DNA of 64,000 nucleotides, taken from assembly GCF_004300825.1 (NCBI RefSeq), contig NZ_CP036250.1, positions 2,046,001 through 2,110,000 on the forward strand, written 5' to 3'. The notes below the pieces were generated by a model. It searched no databases. It was not told the DNA's origin and was given only the letters and a program-made list of their open reading frames with translations. How positions within the stretch are numbered: the first letter of the stretch is position 1; each line of letters starts with the position of its first letter. This DNA is from Egicoccus halophilus (GTDB lineage Bacteria; Actinomycetota; Nitriliruptoria; Nitriliruptorales; Nitriliruptoraceae). The position numbers and the translations under genes were made by a program. This document shows, one piece after another, positions 25,633 through 34,025 of this stretch.

Positions 25633-25949
25633 GTTCGTGTACCCCCAACGGCTCCCGGTGACTCCCGACCACGAGCGTAGGGACCGCGGACTCGCTGGGT
25701 CCGCATTGGCGGTATCACGCGCGGAAGGTGCCCATTCGGACAATGTCCGCCCCTGGCCCGCCCGTGTCCGACGACGTTCGGACGCCACCACCCGCCAGCA
25801 CCACCCGCCAGCACCACGCGCCGACGCCGCGACTCGCCGCCACGACTCGCCGCCACGACTCGCCGCCGGGACTCCCGAGTCGGCCGACACGGACGGTGGT
25901 CGGTGTCCTGCCCGGACCATGGTGCTCCCCGGCGGCGAGGATGGCGGGT
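25633..25949. other. Divergent intergenic region with short direct repeats
   Basis: 317 bases between the PASTA lipoprotein and the lipase-maturation-factor-like gene. It includes short degenerate direct repeats around 25785-25870 (two copies of a CACCACCCGCCAG-like unit and about three of a CGCCGCCACGACT-like unit). No gene recognised. Confidence 0.5.
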
Positions 25950-27389
25950 ATGGAGTGGATGTCCGCCGACGGCTACCTGCTCGCCCGTGAACTGTTCCAA
26001 CGTGGCGTCGGGGCCGTCTACGCCATCGCCTTCGTGACGGTCGTCCAGCAGTGGCGGCCGCTGCTCGGGGCCGACGGACTGACCCCGGTGCCGGCGTTCG
26101 TGGCGCGGGTCCCCTGGCGTCGCAGCCCGAGCCTGTTCCACTGGCGCTACGACGACCGCTTCGCGGCGGTGCTGGCCTGGGTCGGGCTGGGCCTGTCGCT
26201 CGCGGTGGTCGCCGGCGTGCCCCAGCGGGCCGGCACGCCAGCGACGGTGGTCGTGTTCGCGCTGCTGTTCCTGCTGTACCTGTCCTTCGTCAACGTCGGC
26301 CAGGTCTGGTACGCGTTCGGCTGGGAATCGATCCTCCTCGAGGCCGGCTTCCTCGCGATGCTGCTCGGCGGTCACGACAGCCCCGTGCCGTGGCCGGCGT
26401 TGCTGCTGGTGCGCTGGCTGCTGTTCCGCGTCGAGTTCGGGGCCGGACTCATCAAGTGGCGGGGAGATCGGTGCTGGCGTGAGCTCACGTGCCTCGACTA
26501 CCACCACGAGACCCAGCCGCTGCCCAGCGTGTTCAGCTGGTGGTTCCACCACCTGCCGGCGCCGCTGCACAAGGTCGAGGTGGCCGCCAACCACGTGACC
26601 CAGCTCCTGCTGCCGTTCCTGTTGTTCCTGCCCCAGCCGTTCGCCGGCATCGCCGGGGTGGCGGTGCTCGCGACCCAGGGTTGGCTGGTCGTCAGTGGCA
26701 ACTTCGCCTGGCTGAACCTCGTCACGATGGTGCTGGCGACCGCCGCTCTGCCCGACGCCTGGCTCGGGGGCACCGGCGGGCCCCTGGGCGGCCTGACCCC
26801 GGCGGCGACGACGGACGGTGTGCCGGCGTGGTTCGCGGTCGTGGTGCTGCTCGCGTTCGTCGTGCAGGTCGTGCTCAGCCGTCATCCGGTGCGCAACCTG
26901 CTCTCCCGCGCGCAGCGCATGAACGCCTCCTACAACCCGCTGCACCTCGTCGGGACCTACGGGGCGTTCGGCAGCATCACCCGCACACGCTTCGAACTCG
27001 TCGTCGAGGGAACCCTCGACCTCGACCCGGGCGAGCACAGCGACTGGCGGACCTACGAGTTCCGGGCCAAGCCCACCGACCCCCGCCGTCGTCCCCCACA
27101 GGTCGCGCCCTACCACCTGCGTCTGGACTGGCTGCTGTGGTTCGCCGCGATGACCGCGTCCCCGACCCGTCAGCACGCCTGGTTCGCGGGGCTGCTCGAG
27201 CGTCTGCTGTCGGGGGACCCGGTGGTGCGGCGCCTGCTGCGCACCGACCCGTTCGACGGGCGAGCCCCCACCGCGGTGCGCGTGCGCCGGGAACGCTTCC
27301 GGTTCACCACCCCGGCCGAGCGTCAGGCGACGGGTGCCTGGTGGCACACCGAAGCGGCCGGCGAGGTCACGGGCATCGTGCGGCGTTGA
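25950..27389 (+). CDS. Lipase maturation factor-like integral membrane protein
   Basis: About 479 residues with some eight membrane helices in the N-terminal two thirds and a soluble C-terminal domain. It resembles the LMF1 family of the eukaryotic ER, and bacterial homologues of unknown role. Shared features include an N-terminal LFQRGVGAVYAIAF, a YDDRF segment, the QVWYAFGWESILLEAGF helix, FRVEFGAGLIKWRGD and CWRELTCLDYHHETQPLP. The C-terminal FELVVEG and the RLDWLLWFAAM region also fit. In animals LMF1 helps lipases fold; bacterial function is unproven. Start chosen at ATG 25950 with a GAGG upstream; ATG 25941 is also in frame. The HTTM/vitamin-K-carboxylase superfamily is the wider relationship. 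Confidence 0.75.
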   Translation: MEWMSADGYLLARELFQRGVGAVYAIAFVTVVQQWRPLLGADGLTPVPAFVARVPWRRSPSLFHWRYDDRFAAVLAWVGLGLSLAVVAGVPQRAGTPATVVVFALLFLLYLSFVNVGQVWYAFGWESILLEAGFLAMLLGGHDSPVPWPALLLVRWLLFRVEFGAGLIKWRGDRCWRELTCLDYHHETQPLPSVFSWWFHHLPAPLHKVEVAANHVTQLLLPFLLFLPQPFAGIAGVAVLATQGWLVVSGNFAWLNLVTMVLATAALPDAWLGGTGGPLGGLTPAATTDGVPAWFAVVVLLAFVVQVVLSRHPVRNLLSRAQRMNASYNPLHLVGTYGAFGSITRTRFELVVEGTLDLDPGEHSDWRTYEFRAKPTDPRRRPPQVAPYHLRLDWLLWFAAMTASPTRQHAWFAGLLERLLSGDPVVRRLLRTDPFDGRAPTAVRVRRERFRFTTPAERQATGAWWHTEAAGEVTGIVRR

Positions 27390-27466
27390 GGATCTGGGGT
27401 GTCGTCCCCCGGCGCCGACGCGGCCCGGCGACGAGTCCGCACGACGTTCCGGTGCGTGGGCCCGGG

Positions 27467-27883
27467 TCAGTCGACGACGGCGCGCGTGGTGGTGTCCCTG
27501 GCCGCGTCGAACGCCAGCCCGCCGGCCGCCACGTCGGTCACCGCGATGGCGTACTCGCCGGCGGGGCCGGCCATGCGGAACCGGATGCGTCCCAGAAGGT
27601 CGGTGGTGCCGGACACGACGCGCTCGCGCTCGGGGCCGCGCACCCGGGCCTCGACGGCCAGGTCCGAGCACCGTCGGTCCTCGGCGTCGCGCACCTCCAC
27701 GAGGAACTGCACGCGTCGACGGCCGTCGGCGAGCGGTTCGGGATCGAGCACCCGCAGGGAGAAGACGCGGACGGGCTCGGCGAACAGGCCGGTCTTCGGC
27801 AGGGCGTCCGGCTGCCGCTCGAGGGTGAAGGCCGGAACCGGTCGGACGCGGCGGACGGCGGCGCGGAGACGGTCGAGCACCAC
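27467..27883 (-). CDS. Hypothetical protein with a beta-sandwich-like region
   Basis: 138 residues from a GTG start, family not recognised. The N-terminal 30 residues are basic. The rest alternates hydrophobic strands and turns (VRVFSLRVLDPEPL, RRVQFLVEVRD, VEARVRGPE, GRIRFRMAGPAGEYAIAVTDVAAG), reminiscent of an immunoglobulin-like or Big-type sandwich. There is no signal peptide or membrane segment, so it would be cytoplasmic. It converges with the membrane protein gene ending at 27389. The next gene on the same strand starts upstream at 28476, 126 bases away. Confidence 0.6.
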   Translation of the reverse strand: MVLDRLRAAVRRVRPVPAFTLERQPDALPKTGLFAEPVRVFSLRVLDPEPLADGRRRVQFLVEVRDAEDRRCSDLAVEARVRGPERERVVSGTTDLLGRIRFRMAGPAGEYAIAVTDVAAGGLAFDAARDTTTRAVVD

Positions 27884-28008
27884 GGGCGTCGGTCCTTGTC
27901 GCAGGCGGGCGGCGGGAACGGTACCCCGGCCCGGTCCCGACGCCGAGCCAGGGTCGGCGACGTGGAGCGCGTCGCCGACCCGGCCAGTGCTCAGGACCCG
28001 GCCAGCGC

Positions 28009-28476
28009 TCAGGTGGTCACGTCGCCCTGCTCGCCCATCGTCCGTCGACCCTCACCGGTGAGTGCGCCGGCCAGTCCCCGCAGGGTTCGCCCGACGCCCG
28101 TGCCCGGTCCGTCCCAGTACTCACCCTCGATGACCTCGACCTCGAGGGCGACGACGTCGGGGTCGTCCGGCCCGTCGAACCAGGCCTCGAGGCTCGGGCT
28201 CCAGAGCCGGCCGATCAACGCGCGGTCCGAACTCGTGCGCGCGGTACCGGTCAGCGACACGAACGTGGCGTCCTGGGGATCGCTGATGGCCACGGTCATC
28301 GGCGTGGGGGTGGCGAGCTCGTCGACCCACTCGGCGCCGCGGTTGGTCAGGAACCACAACCTGACGCCCTCGTGATCGAGGATCGCCATCGGGCGGGCGC
28401 GCTGGTCGGGCGTGACCAGCATCGCGATGCGTTCGCCCTCGAGCACCTCGTCGAGCGTGCGCGCGTCGTCGGACAT
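28009..28476 (-). CDS. Pyridoxamine-phosphate-oxidase-like (general stress protein 26 type) FMN-binding protein
   Basis: 155 residues forming a split-barrel flavin-binding fold. Recognisable segments are RIAMLVTPDQRARPMAIL, LWFLTNRGAEWVDEL, VAISDPQDATFVSLTGTA and a Trp-containing SPSLEAWFDGPDDPDVVALEVEVIEGEYW. This pattern is typical of the GSP26/PNPOx-like family, which binds FMN or F420; the true reaction is unknown. The last 30 residues (GTGVGRTLRGLAG...) form a short tail found in many relatives. A likely stand-alone gene. Confidence 0.8.
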   Translation of the reverse strand: MSDDARTLDEVLEGERIAMLVTPDQRARPMAILDHEGVRLWFLTNRGAEWVDELATPTPMTVAISDPQDATFVSLTGTARTSSDRALIGRLWSPSLEAWFDGPDDPDVVALEVEVIEGEYWDGPGTGVGRTLRGLAGALTGEGRRTMGEQGDVTT

Positions 28477-28534
28477 GGGGTCGGTCCTTTGTCGGGAGTT
28501 GCGGTCTCAGGCGCCGGGAACGGTTCGCCGGCGC

Positions 28535-29182
28535 CTACAGCTTCGTGGCACCGCGGCGCCAGCACCCGACCAGATGGTCATCCACCAGTCCCATTGCCTG
28601 CTGAAAGGCGTAGACCGTGGTGGGCCCGACGAACCGCCAGCCGCGCTGTTTGAGGTCCCGCGACATCGCGGCCGACTCGGGCGAGCTCGCACGGACGTCC
28701 TGACGCGTGCGGGGGACCGGCGGGGCGACGGGTGCGAAGCGCCACACGTAGGCGTCCAGCGATCCCTCCCGTGCCACCAGGTCGTGGTAGGCGCGGGCGT
28801 TGGCGACGGTGGCCTCGACCTTGGCGCGGTTGCGCACGATGCCGGGGTCGGTCAGGAGCCGGTCCACGTCGTCGGCGCCGAGAGCCGCGACGGCGGCCGG
28901 GTCGAAGCCGGCGAAGACCTCCCGGAACCGCGGGCGCTTGCGCAGGATCGTCAACCACGACAGACCGGCCTGGAACCCCTCGAGGCACAGCTTCTCGAAC
29001 AGTCGGACGTCGTCGTGCACCTCGACGCCCCACTCGCGGTCGTGGTAGTCGCGGTAGGTCGCGTCCCCGTCGCACCACCAGCAGCGGGCGAGGCCGTCGG
29101 CCCCGACGACCACGCCGGGATCCGCCCGCGCACCCGGAATCGCCGTCAGGTCCCCGTCCGTCACGTCCCCGTCGGCCGCCAC
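28535..29182 (-). CDS. tag: DNA-3-methyladenine glycosylase I
   Basis: Base-excision enzyme that removes 3-methyladenine from alkylated DNA. The zinc site characteristic of Tag is visible: N-terminal Cys in RCWWC, His in YHDREWG and C-terminal His and Cys in DDHLVGCWR. Core motifs LFEKLCLEGFQAGLSW, ILRKRPRFREVF, RNRAKVEATVANA and LKQRGWRFVGPTTVYAFQQAMG match the family over its length. The listed GTG start leaves about 30 residues of Asp/Gly-rich leader before the conserved region; later GTG codons could be the real start. It adds to the excision-repair genes spread through the window. Confidence 0.93.
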   Translation of the reverse strand: MAADGDVTDGDLTAIPGARADPGVVVGADGLARCWWCDGDATYRDYHDREWGVEVHDDVRLFEKLCLEGFQAGLSWLTILRKRPRFREVFAGFDPAAVAALGADDVDRLLTDPGIVRNRAKVEATVANARAYHDLVAREGSLDAYVWRFAPVAPPVPRTRQDVRASSPESAAMSRDLKQRGWRFVGPTTVYAFQQAMGLVDDHLVGCWRRGATKL

Positions 29183-29314
29183 CGTCGGATCCTCCGTCGT
29201 CGTCCTCCTCGTCGTGGTCGTGCCGCACCGCGACGCAGGACGGTGACGCTAGGTGACGGCCACGCCCGCAGGGGTCCGCGAGGTGGGCACGCCGGCCGCC
29301 AGGGGCGCGTGCGA

Positions 29315-29343
29315 TTGACACCGGCCCGGCCGACTGCGACCCT
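29315..29343 (+). promoter_or_regulatory. Possible rpsA promoter
   Basis: A perfect TTGACA at 29315-29320 is followed after 17 bases by GACCCT (29338-29343), a weak -10. The 308-base gap 29183-29490 holds nothing else that I recognise, so the rpsA leader would be about 140 bases. Confidence 0.4.
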
Positions 29344-29490
29344 CACCGGTCATCCGCCGCACGAGCGCGCCTTCGGCGTGCCCGTGTGCCGGTCGGACGC
29401 CGACCGGCACCGCGACGGAGCCGGCGTCCGCACCCCGTGCTGGCGCCCCTTCCCCTTCACCATCACCGACGACGAAGAGACCCGACCCCG

Positions 29491-30918
29491 ATGTCCGACG
29501 CCCCCCAGACCCCCGACGCCTCCCAGACCCCCGGTGCTGCCTCGCCCGACGCCTTCGTCGTGATGCAGGACCCGGGCAACACCATGACGTCCACCGGTGA
29601 CGTCATCGTGGACAACGACCTGTCCGACGAGGACTTCGAAGCCGCGCTCGAGGGCACCGTCGGCGCCGTCGAAGAGGGCAAGATCATCGAGGGCGTCGTC
29701 GTCAAGGTCGACCCCGACGAGGTCCTGCTCGACATCGGCTGGAAGTCCGAGGGCGTGATCCCCTCGCGTGAGCTGTCGATCAAGCTCGACGTCGACCCCA
29801 ACGAGGTCGTGCAGGTCGGTGACGTCGTCGAGGCGCTCGTCATGCGCTCCGAGGACGAGGAGGGCCGCCTGGTCCTGTCCAAGAAGCGCGCCCAGTACGA
29901 GCGCGCCTGGGGCACGATCGAGCGGATCTACAACGAGGACCGCACGGTCCAGGGGACCGTCATCGAGGTGGTCAAGGGTGGCCTCATCCTCGACATCGGG
30001 CTGCGTGGCTTCCTGCCCGCCTCGTTGGTCGAGATGCGCCGCGTGCGCGACCTCGCGCCCTACGTCGGTGAGCAGCTCGAGTGCAAGATCATCGAGCTCG
30101 ACAAGAACCGCAACAACGTCGTCCTCTCGCGCCGCAAGTTCCTCGAGGAGACGCAGAGCGAGTTCCGCAACGAGTTCCTGACCTCCCTGCAGAAGGGCGA
30201 GGTCCGCGCCGGTGTGGTCTCCAGCATCGTCAACTTCGGTGCGTTCGTGGACCTCGGCGGCGTCGACGGTCTCGTCCACGTCTCCGAGCTGTCGTGGAAG
30301 CACATCGACCACCCGTCCGAGGTCGTGGAGGTCGGCGACGAGGTCGAGGTCGAGGTGCTCGACGTGGACCTCGACCGCGAGCGCGTCTCGCTGTCGCTGA
30401 AGGCCACGCAGGAGGACCCGTGGCAGAAGTTCGCCCGCGAGCACGCGGTCGGCGAGGTCGTCGAGGGCGAGGTCACCAAGCTGGTGCCCTTCGGTTCCTT
30501 CGTCAAGGTCGCCGACGGCATCGAGGGCCTGGTCCACATCTCGGAGCTCGCCGACCGGCACGTCGAGGTGCCCGAGGCCGTGGTCAACGTCGGTGACCAG
30601 ATCGAGGTCAAGGTCATCGACATCGACACCGTGCGTCGCCGCATCAGCCTGTCGCTCAAGCAGGCGCAGGCCCCCGATGCGGCCGAGGTCGAGCAGGACC
30701 CGTACGACGCCGGCCCCGCGGTCTCCACGGCGTACTCGTCCGGTGGGGACGACGCTCCCGCGGGTGGCACGTTGGCAGCCGCGTTCGCGCAGGCCGGCTT
30801 CAACCGCGGTGCCGCGCCGACGCCCGAGGAGATGGCACTCGCCGAGGCAGAGCTCCCGGAGGAGGTCGCCGACGAGACCACCGACGAGACCACCGACGAG
30901 ACGACCGACGAGGCGTGA
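29491..30918 (+). CDS. rpsA: 30S ribosomal protein S1
   Basis: RNA-binding ribosomal protein that helps load mRNA on the small subunit. 475 residues with four S1 domains at about 63-131, 150-214, 235-304 and 320-391, the usual actinobacterial number. The best-conserved are the third (VRAGVVSSIVNFGAFVDLGGVDGLVHVSELSW) and the fourth (GEVTKLVPFGSFVKVADGIEGLVHISELA). The 60-residue N-terminal extension is acidic. The C-terminal 80 residues are an Ala/Glu-rich tail ending in four Thr-Asp-Glu repeats. ATG at 29491; a GAAGAG site lies 11 bases upstream. coaE follows after a hairpin, the order found in many actinobacteria. Confidence 0.96.
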   Translation: MSDAPQTPDASQTPGAASPDAFVVMQDPGNTMTSTGDVIVDNDLSDEDFEAALEGTVGAVEEGKIIEGVVVKVDPDEVLLDIGWKSEGVIPSRELSIKLDVDPNEVVQVGDVVEALVMRSEDEEGRLVLSKKRAQYERAWGTIERIYNEDRTVQGTVIEVVKGGLILDIGLRGFLPASLVEMRRVRDLAPYVGEQLECKIIELDKNRNNVVLSRRKFLEETQSEFRNEFLTSLQKGEVRAGVVSSIVNFGAFVDLGGVDGLVHVSELSWKHIDHPSEVVEVGDEVEVEVLDVDLDRERVSLSLKATQEDPWQKFAREHAVGEVVEGEVTKLVPFGSFVKVADGIEGLVHISELADRHVEVPEAVVNVGDQIEVKVIDIDTVRRRISLSLKQAQAPDAAEVEQDPYDAGPAVSTAYSSGGDDAPAGGTLAAAFAQAGFNRGAAPTPEEMALAEAELPEEVADETTDETTDETTDEA

Positions 30919-30938
30919 GCCACCGGTGATGATCCCTC

Positions 30939-30968
30939 CGCACGCCCCGGCTCCGGCCGGGGCGTGCG
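30939..30968 (+). terminator. Hairpin between rpsA and coaE
   Basis: Perfect 12-bp stem (30939-30950 with 30957-30968) and six-base loop, 21 bases after the rpsA stop. It ends only 22 bases before the coaE ATG, so it either terminates most rpsA transcripts or attenuates coaE. Confidence 0.7.
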
Positions 30969-30990
30969 GCGTTCCCGACACGAGGCGACG

Positions 30991-31614
30991 ATGTACCTGG
31001 TGGGACTGACCGGCGGGATCGGCAGCGGCAAGTCGACCGTCGCCCGACGCCTGACCGAGCTGGGCGTCCCGGTGATCGACGCCGACCGCGTGGCCCGGGA
31101 GATCGTCGAGCCGGGCGAGCCGGCCCTGGACGCCCTCGTCGAGCACTTCGGACCGCAGATCCTGCGCGACGACGGCGGGCTGGACCGGTCGGGGCTCGCC
31201 GCGGTCGTGTTCGCCGACGACGAGGCCCGACACGCCCTCGACCGGCTGATGCACCCGCGCATCGCGGCCCGTATCGCGGAGCGGATCGCGGCGCTGGTCG
31301 CAGGGGTCGAGGGCGGGGTGCCCCCGTTGGTGGTCGTCGACCACCCGTTGCTGATCGAGACCGGGCAACAGGGCCGCTTCGACGCGGTGGTGGTCGTGGT
31401 GGCGCCCGAGGAACTGCGCGTGCGTCGCCTCGTCGAGCAGCGGGGCCTCGAGGAAGCGGACGCCCGGGCCCGCATCGCGGTGCAGTGTTCCGACGCCGAC
31501 CGCCACCGGGTCGCCAGTCACGTGGTCGACAACCGCGGTGGCGTGGAGCAGTTGGTGGCGGCCACGGACCGGTTGCACGAGGAGTTGCTGGCGGACGCCG
31601 CCGAGCACCATTGA
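30991..31614 (+). CDS. coaE: Dephospho-CoA kinase
   Basis: Last step of coenzyme A synthesis: phosphorylates the ribose 3'-OH of dephospho-CoA. 207 residues, with P-loop GLTGGIGSGKSTVA at the start, VIDADRVAREI, the HPRI segment and PLLIETG before the catalytic region, and RQ-type VRRLVEQRGL. Length fits the basic CoaE domain without the C-terminal GrpB extension found in mycobacteria. ATG at 30991 with GAGG seven bases upstream. Confidence 0.95.
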   Translation: MYLVGLTGGIGSGKSTVARRLTELGVPVIDADRVAREIVEPGEPALDALVEHFGPQILRDDGGLDRSGLAAVVFADDEARHALDRLMHPRIAARIAERIAALVAGVEGGVPPLVVVDHPLLIETGQQGRFDAVVVVVAPEELRVRRLVEQRGLEEADARARIAVQCSDADRHRVASHVVDNRGGVEQLVAATDRLHEELLADAAEHH

Positions 31615-31640
31615 TCCTCGCGTGAGCGGGTAATCTTCGT

Positions 31641-31690
31641 CCCGGCGCGATCGGGTGCGCGACGTCCCGGCGCGATCGGGTGCGCGACGT
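31641..31690. repeat. Perfect 25-bp tandem duplication
   Basis: Bases 31641-31665 are repeated exactly at 31666-31690, in the gap between coaE and the GAF-ANTAR gene and about 130 bases before the latter's start. Confidence 0.95.
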
Positions 31691-31822
31691 CTCGTCGCGG
31701 ACGTTGCTGGCTGCGGGGCTCGACGACACCGGCGGACGGTGCCGGCGGGGACGCCGTGTGGATCGAGGCTGCTGGTGGTCGAGGGGTTGCGTGTCGCGGC
31801 ATCGCCGGTCGAGGACGGTGAG

Positions 31823-32542
31823 GTGGATCGTGCCTACCTCGCCACGCTGGAGGAGTTGACCGGGCTGCTCGTGGAGGAGGCCACGCTCGAGGGCCTGCTG
31901 AGCCAGGTGCTCGAGCTCACGGCCCGTGCGGTCGCGACCTCGGCCGCCGTGAGCGTCACGGTGGTGGACGAGCACGGTCGTTACCGGACCGCGGCGCGCA
32001 GCAGCGAGGACGCCGAGTTGGTCGACGTCGTGCAGTACGAGCTGGTGCAGGGTCCGTGCGTCGAGGCCCTGGAGCGGGGTGAGGAACGCTACGTCGCCGA
32101 CTTCGGGACGAACGAGCGTTGGCCCGAGGTCGCCGAGCGGGCCCGGCAACTCGGGTTCGGTTGCGTCCTGGCGGTGCCGTTGAGCGTGAACGGGGTCGTC
32201 ATCGGCGCGCTGAACGTGTTCGGCGCCTCCGTCGACGGGTTGTCGACCGCCGACCGGGAGCTCGTCCGGCGCATCGCGGCGCCGGCCGCCAGCACGCTGG
32301 CCAACGCCCGTGCCTTCCTCCGGGTCCATCGCCTCGCCGAGCAGTTGCAGGAGGCGCTCGCCAGCCGGGTGGTCATCGAACAGGCCAAGGGCGTGCTGAT
32401 GGCGAGGGAGGGCTGCGACGCCGACACCGCGTTCGAACTGCTCCGGCGGACCTCGCAGGACGCCAATCGGCGCCTGCGGGAGGTGGCCCGGGCGATCGTG
32501 GTGCGCCACGAGGCAGCCGCGCGCGGACGTGACGGCGGCTGA
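31823..32542 (+). CDS. GAF-ANTAR regulatory protein
   Basis: One-component regulator: a GAF sensor domain (about residues 15-165) followed by an ANTAR RNA-binding domain (about 172-230). In the GAF part, SVTVVDEHGRYRTAA, VQYELVQGPCVEAL, FGCVLAVPLSVNGVVIGALNVFG and LVRRIAAPAA are typical. The ANTAR part reads SRVVIEQAKGVLMAREGCDADTAFELLRR. Such proteins regulate by antitermination at double hairpins in the target mRNA; the ligand of the GAF domain is unknown. Start chosen at GTG 31823, six bases after GAGGAC; the frame is open further upstream but without family similarity. It is the second ANTAR protein in this window. Confidence 0.85.
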   Translation: MDRAYLATLEELTGLLVEEATLEGLLSQVLELTARAVATSAAVSVTVVDEHGRYRTAARSSEDAELVDVVQYELVQGPCVEALERGEERYVADFGTNERWPEVAERARQLGFGCVLAVPLSVNGVVIGALNVFGASVDGLSTADRELVRRIAAPAASTLANARAFLRVHRLAEQLQEALASRVVIEQAKGVLMAREGCDADTAFELLRRTSQDANRRLREVARAIVVRHEAAARGRDGG

Positions 32543-32674
32543 GCCGCCCACCGCGGGTGCCGGCCCCCGTCCCGGCGCAGACGCCGCTCCGGCGGTGGGC
32601 GTCCTCGTTTCCCTTCACGCCGCGCCGCGCCGCGCGCCGACCGAACGGCATCTCACCACCAGGCGTGACGCCGG

Positions 32675-32703
32675 TTGACACGACCGTTGCGTGGTGCCAG
32701 GGT
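32675..32703 (+). promoter_or_regulatory. Promoter of the glycosyltransferase-like gene
   Basis: Perfect -35 TTGACA at 32675-32680, 17-base spacer, CAGGGT at 32698-32703. It is among the best -35/-10 pairs in the window and is followed by a leader of about 95 bases. Confidence 0.5.
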
Positions 32704-32718
32704 CGTCCGAGAGGTTGA

Positions 32719-32756
32719 GAACACCAGCCGCCGGGTCGTCCCCGAGGCTGGTGTTC
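32719..32756 (+). other. Leader hairpin
   Basis: Perfect 11-bp stem GAACACCAGCC / GGCTGGTGTTC (32719-32729 with 32746-32756) and 16-base loop. It starts just downstream of the expected transcription start and ends about 48 bases before the GTG of the next gene. Confidence 0.6.
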
Positions 32757-32804
32757 GTGCATGTGGGGAGTTCGCCACTCCGGTCCGGCGGGAAGGTCGG
32801 ACCG

Positions 32805-33995
32805 GTGTTCCGGAGGCGACGATCGCGGGTCGGACTGGTGCTCGACGGTTCCGCGGGCGCACGGGCGCGGGCCGCGGCGATCGTGCCCTGCCTGCGCTCG
32901 CAGGTCTCGGTGCTGGAGACGAGCGCGGCGGCCCGCGGCGGCCCGGGCGCCGGCGACGGCGTGTCCCGGTCGCGGGACGCCGGACACGCGACCGGGGAGG
33001 TCGTGGCCTGGGCGGGCGAGCACGGGTTCGACCTGATCCACGTCGACGGCGGTGACGAGCTGCTGCTGCGGCTCGCCGGCCGGGGGTTCCGGGTCTCGAC
33101 CGTCCACCGGCACGGTCGTCGTAGCGACGCGCGGCGGTTGGTGGACGAACTGGCGCACGGGCTGCTCGCCCCCTACCCATCCCGGTTGGCACCGCGCCGT
33201 GTTCCCCGACCGGTCCGGGAGCGGGTGGCCTTCACCGGCTGGCTGCCGGCCACCCGCCTCGCGGGGTCACTCGCCGGTGCCGCGGTCCGGGACCGGCCGC
33301 GGACGGTGCTCGTGCTCGCCGGACACCGCGGACTGGGTCCGGCGGTGGAGGAGCTCGGGGCCGCAGCGGCAGCCACCCCGGACTGGCGTTGGGTGGTCGC
33401 CGGCGCGCCGACGGGCAGCCTGGACGGCATCGGCGGGGTCGAGGACCTCGGTCCGGTCCCCGACGTCTCGCCCTGGCTCGCCAGCGCCGACGCCGCGGTG
33501 GCGGGCGCGTCGCTCAGCGGCGTGGCGACGGTGGTCGCCGCCGGGGTGCCGCTGTTGGCGGTGCCCCGCGCCGACCGGGCCGGCGTCGAGGAGGAGTTCG
33601 TCGCGCTGCTGGGGGCTGTCGGCACCGCGGTCCCGTTGCACCGCTGGCCGGGCGCCGAACGGTGGCCGCAACTGCTGGCCGGCGCGGCCGACCTGTCGGT
33701 CGGCACCCGTGGACCGGCCGACGCTGCCAGCGCGCCGTACCGGGCGGCCGCGACACTCGACGGCTGGGCGGAGGACGAAACGTCCGACGCCGTCGCCGCA
33801 GCGCTCCGCGATCGGCTCGAGACCTGGCTCGCGGCCGCCGACAGGGCCGACGCCGACACGGCCGACGCCGACCTGACCGACCCCGACGTGGCCGACGTCG
33901 ACCTGACCGACCCCGACGTGGCCGACGTCGACCTGGCCGAGGCCGGCACCGGGGGCGGGGACGTTTCCGCGCACGGACCGGCGTCGGGACGCTGA
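32805..33995 (+). CDS. Glycosyltransferase-like protein (GT-B, MurG/UGT-like C-terminal half)
   Basis: About 396 residues, soluble. The fold suggested is GT-B: an N-terminal Rossmann-like half starting SRVGLVLDGSAGARARAAAIVPCL. A C-terminal half follows with RTVLVLAGHRGLGPAVEELGAA, DWRWVVAGAPTGSL, LGPVPDVSPWLASADAAVAGASLSG and VVAAGVPLLAVPR, the arrangement of the UDP-sugar site in MurG/family 28 enzymes. The match is to fold and motif style, not to one specific family, so acceptor and donor are unknown. The C-terminal tail contains an acidic DPDVADVDLT repeat encoded by two 30-bp units. Start at GTG 32805 after GGAAGG. Confidence 0.6.
   Translation: MFRRRRSRVGLVLDGSAGARARAAAIVPCLRSQVSVLETSAAARGGPGAGDGVSRSRDAGHATGEVVAWAGEHGFDLIHVDGGDELLLRLAGRGFRVSTVHRHGRRSDARRLVDELAHGLLAPYPSRLAPRRVPRPVRERVAFTGWLPATRLAGSLAGAAVRDRPRTVLVLAGHRGLGPAVEELGAAAAATPDWRWVVAGAPTGSLDGIGGVEDLGPVPDVSPWLASADAAVAGASLSGVATVVAAGVPLLAVPRADRAGVEEEFVALLGAVGTAVPLHRWPGAERWPQLLAGAADLSVGTRGPADAASAPYRAAATLDGWAEDETSDAVAAALRDRLETWLAAADRADADTADADLTDPDVADVDLTDPDVADVDLAEAGTGGGDVSAHGPASGR
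33870..33929 (+). repeat. In-frame 30-bp tandem repeat
   Basis: Two exact 30-bp units (33870-33899 and 33900-33929) and the start of a third encode an acidic ten-residue repeat near the C-terminus of the glycosyltransferase-like protein. An earlier degenerate unit (ADADTADADLTD) precedes them. Confidence 0.9.
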
Positions 33996-34025
33996 CGCGG
34001 CCCGGGACGGTCCGGGTCACCGGGG

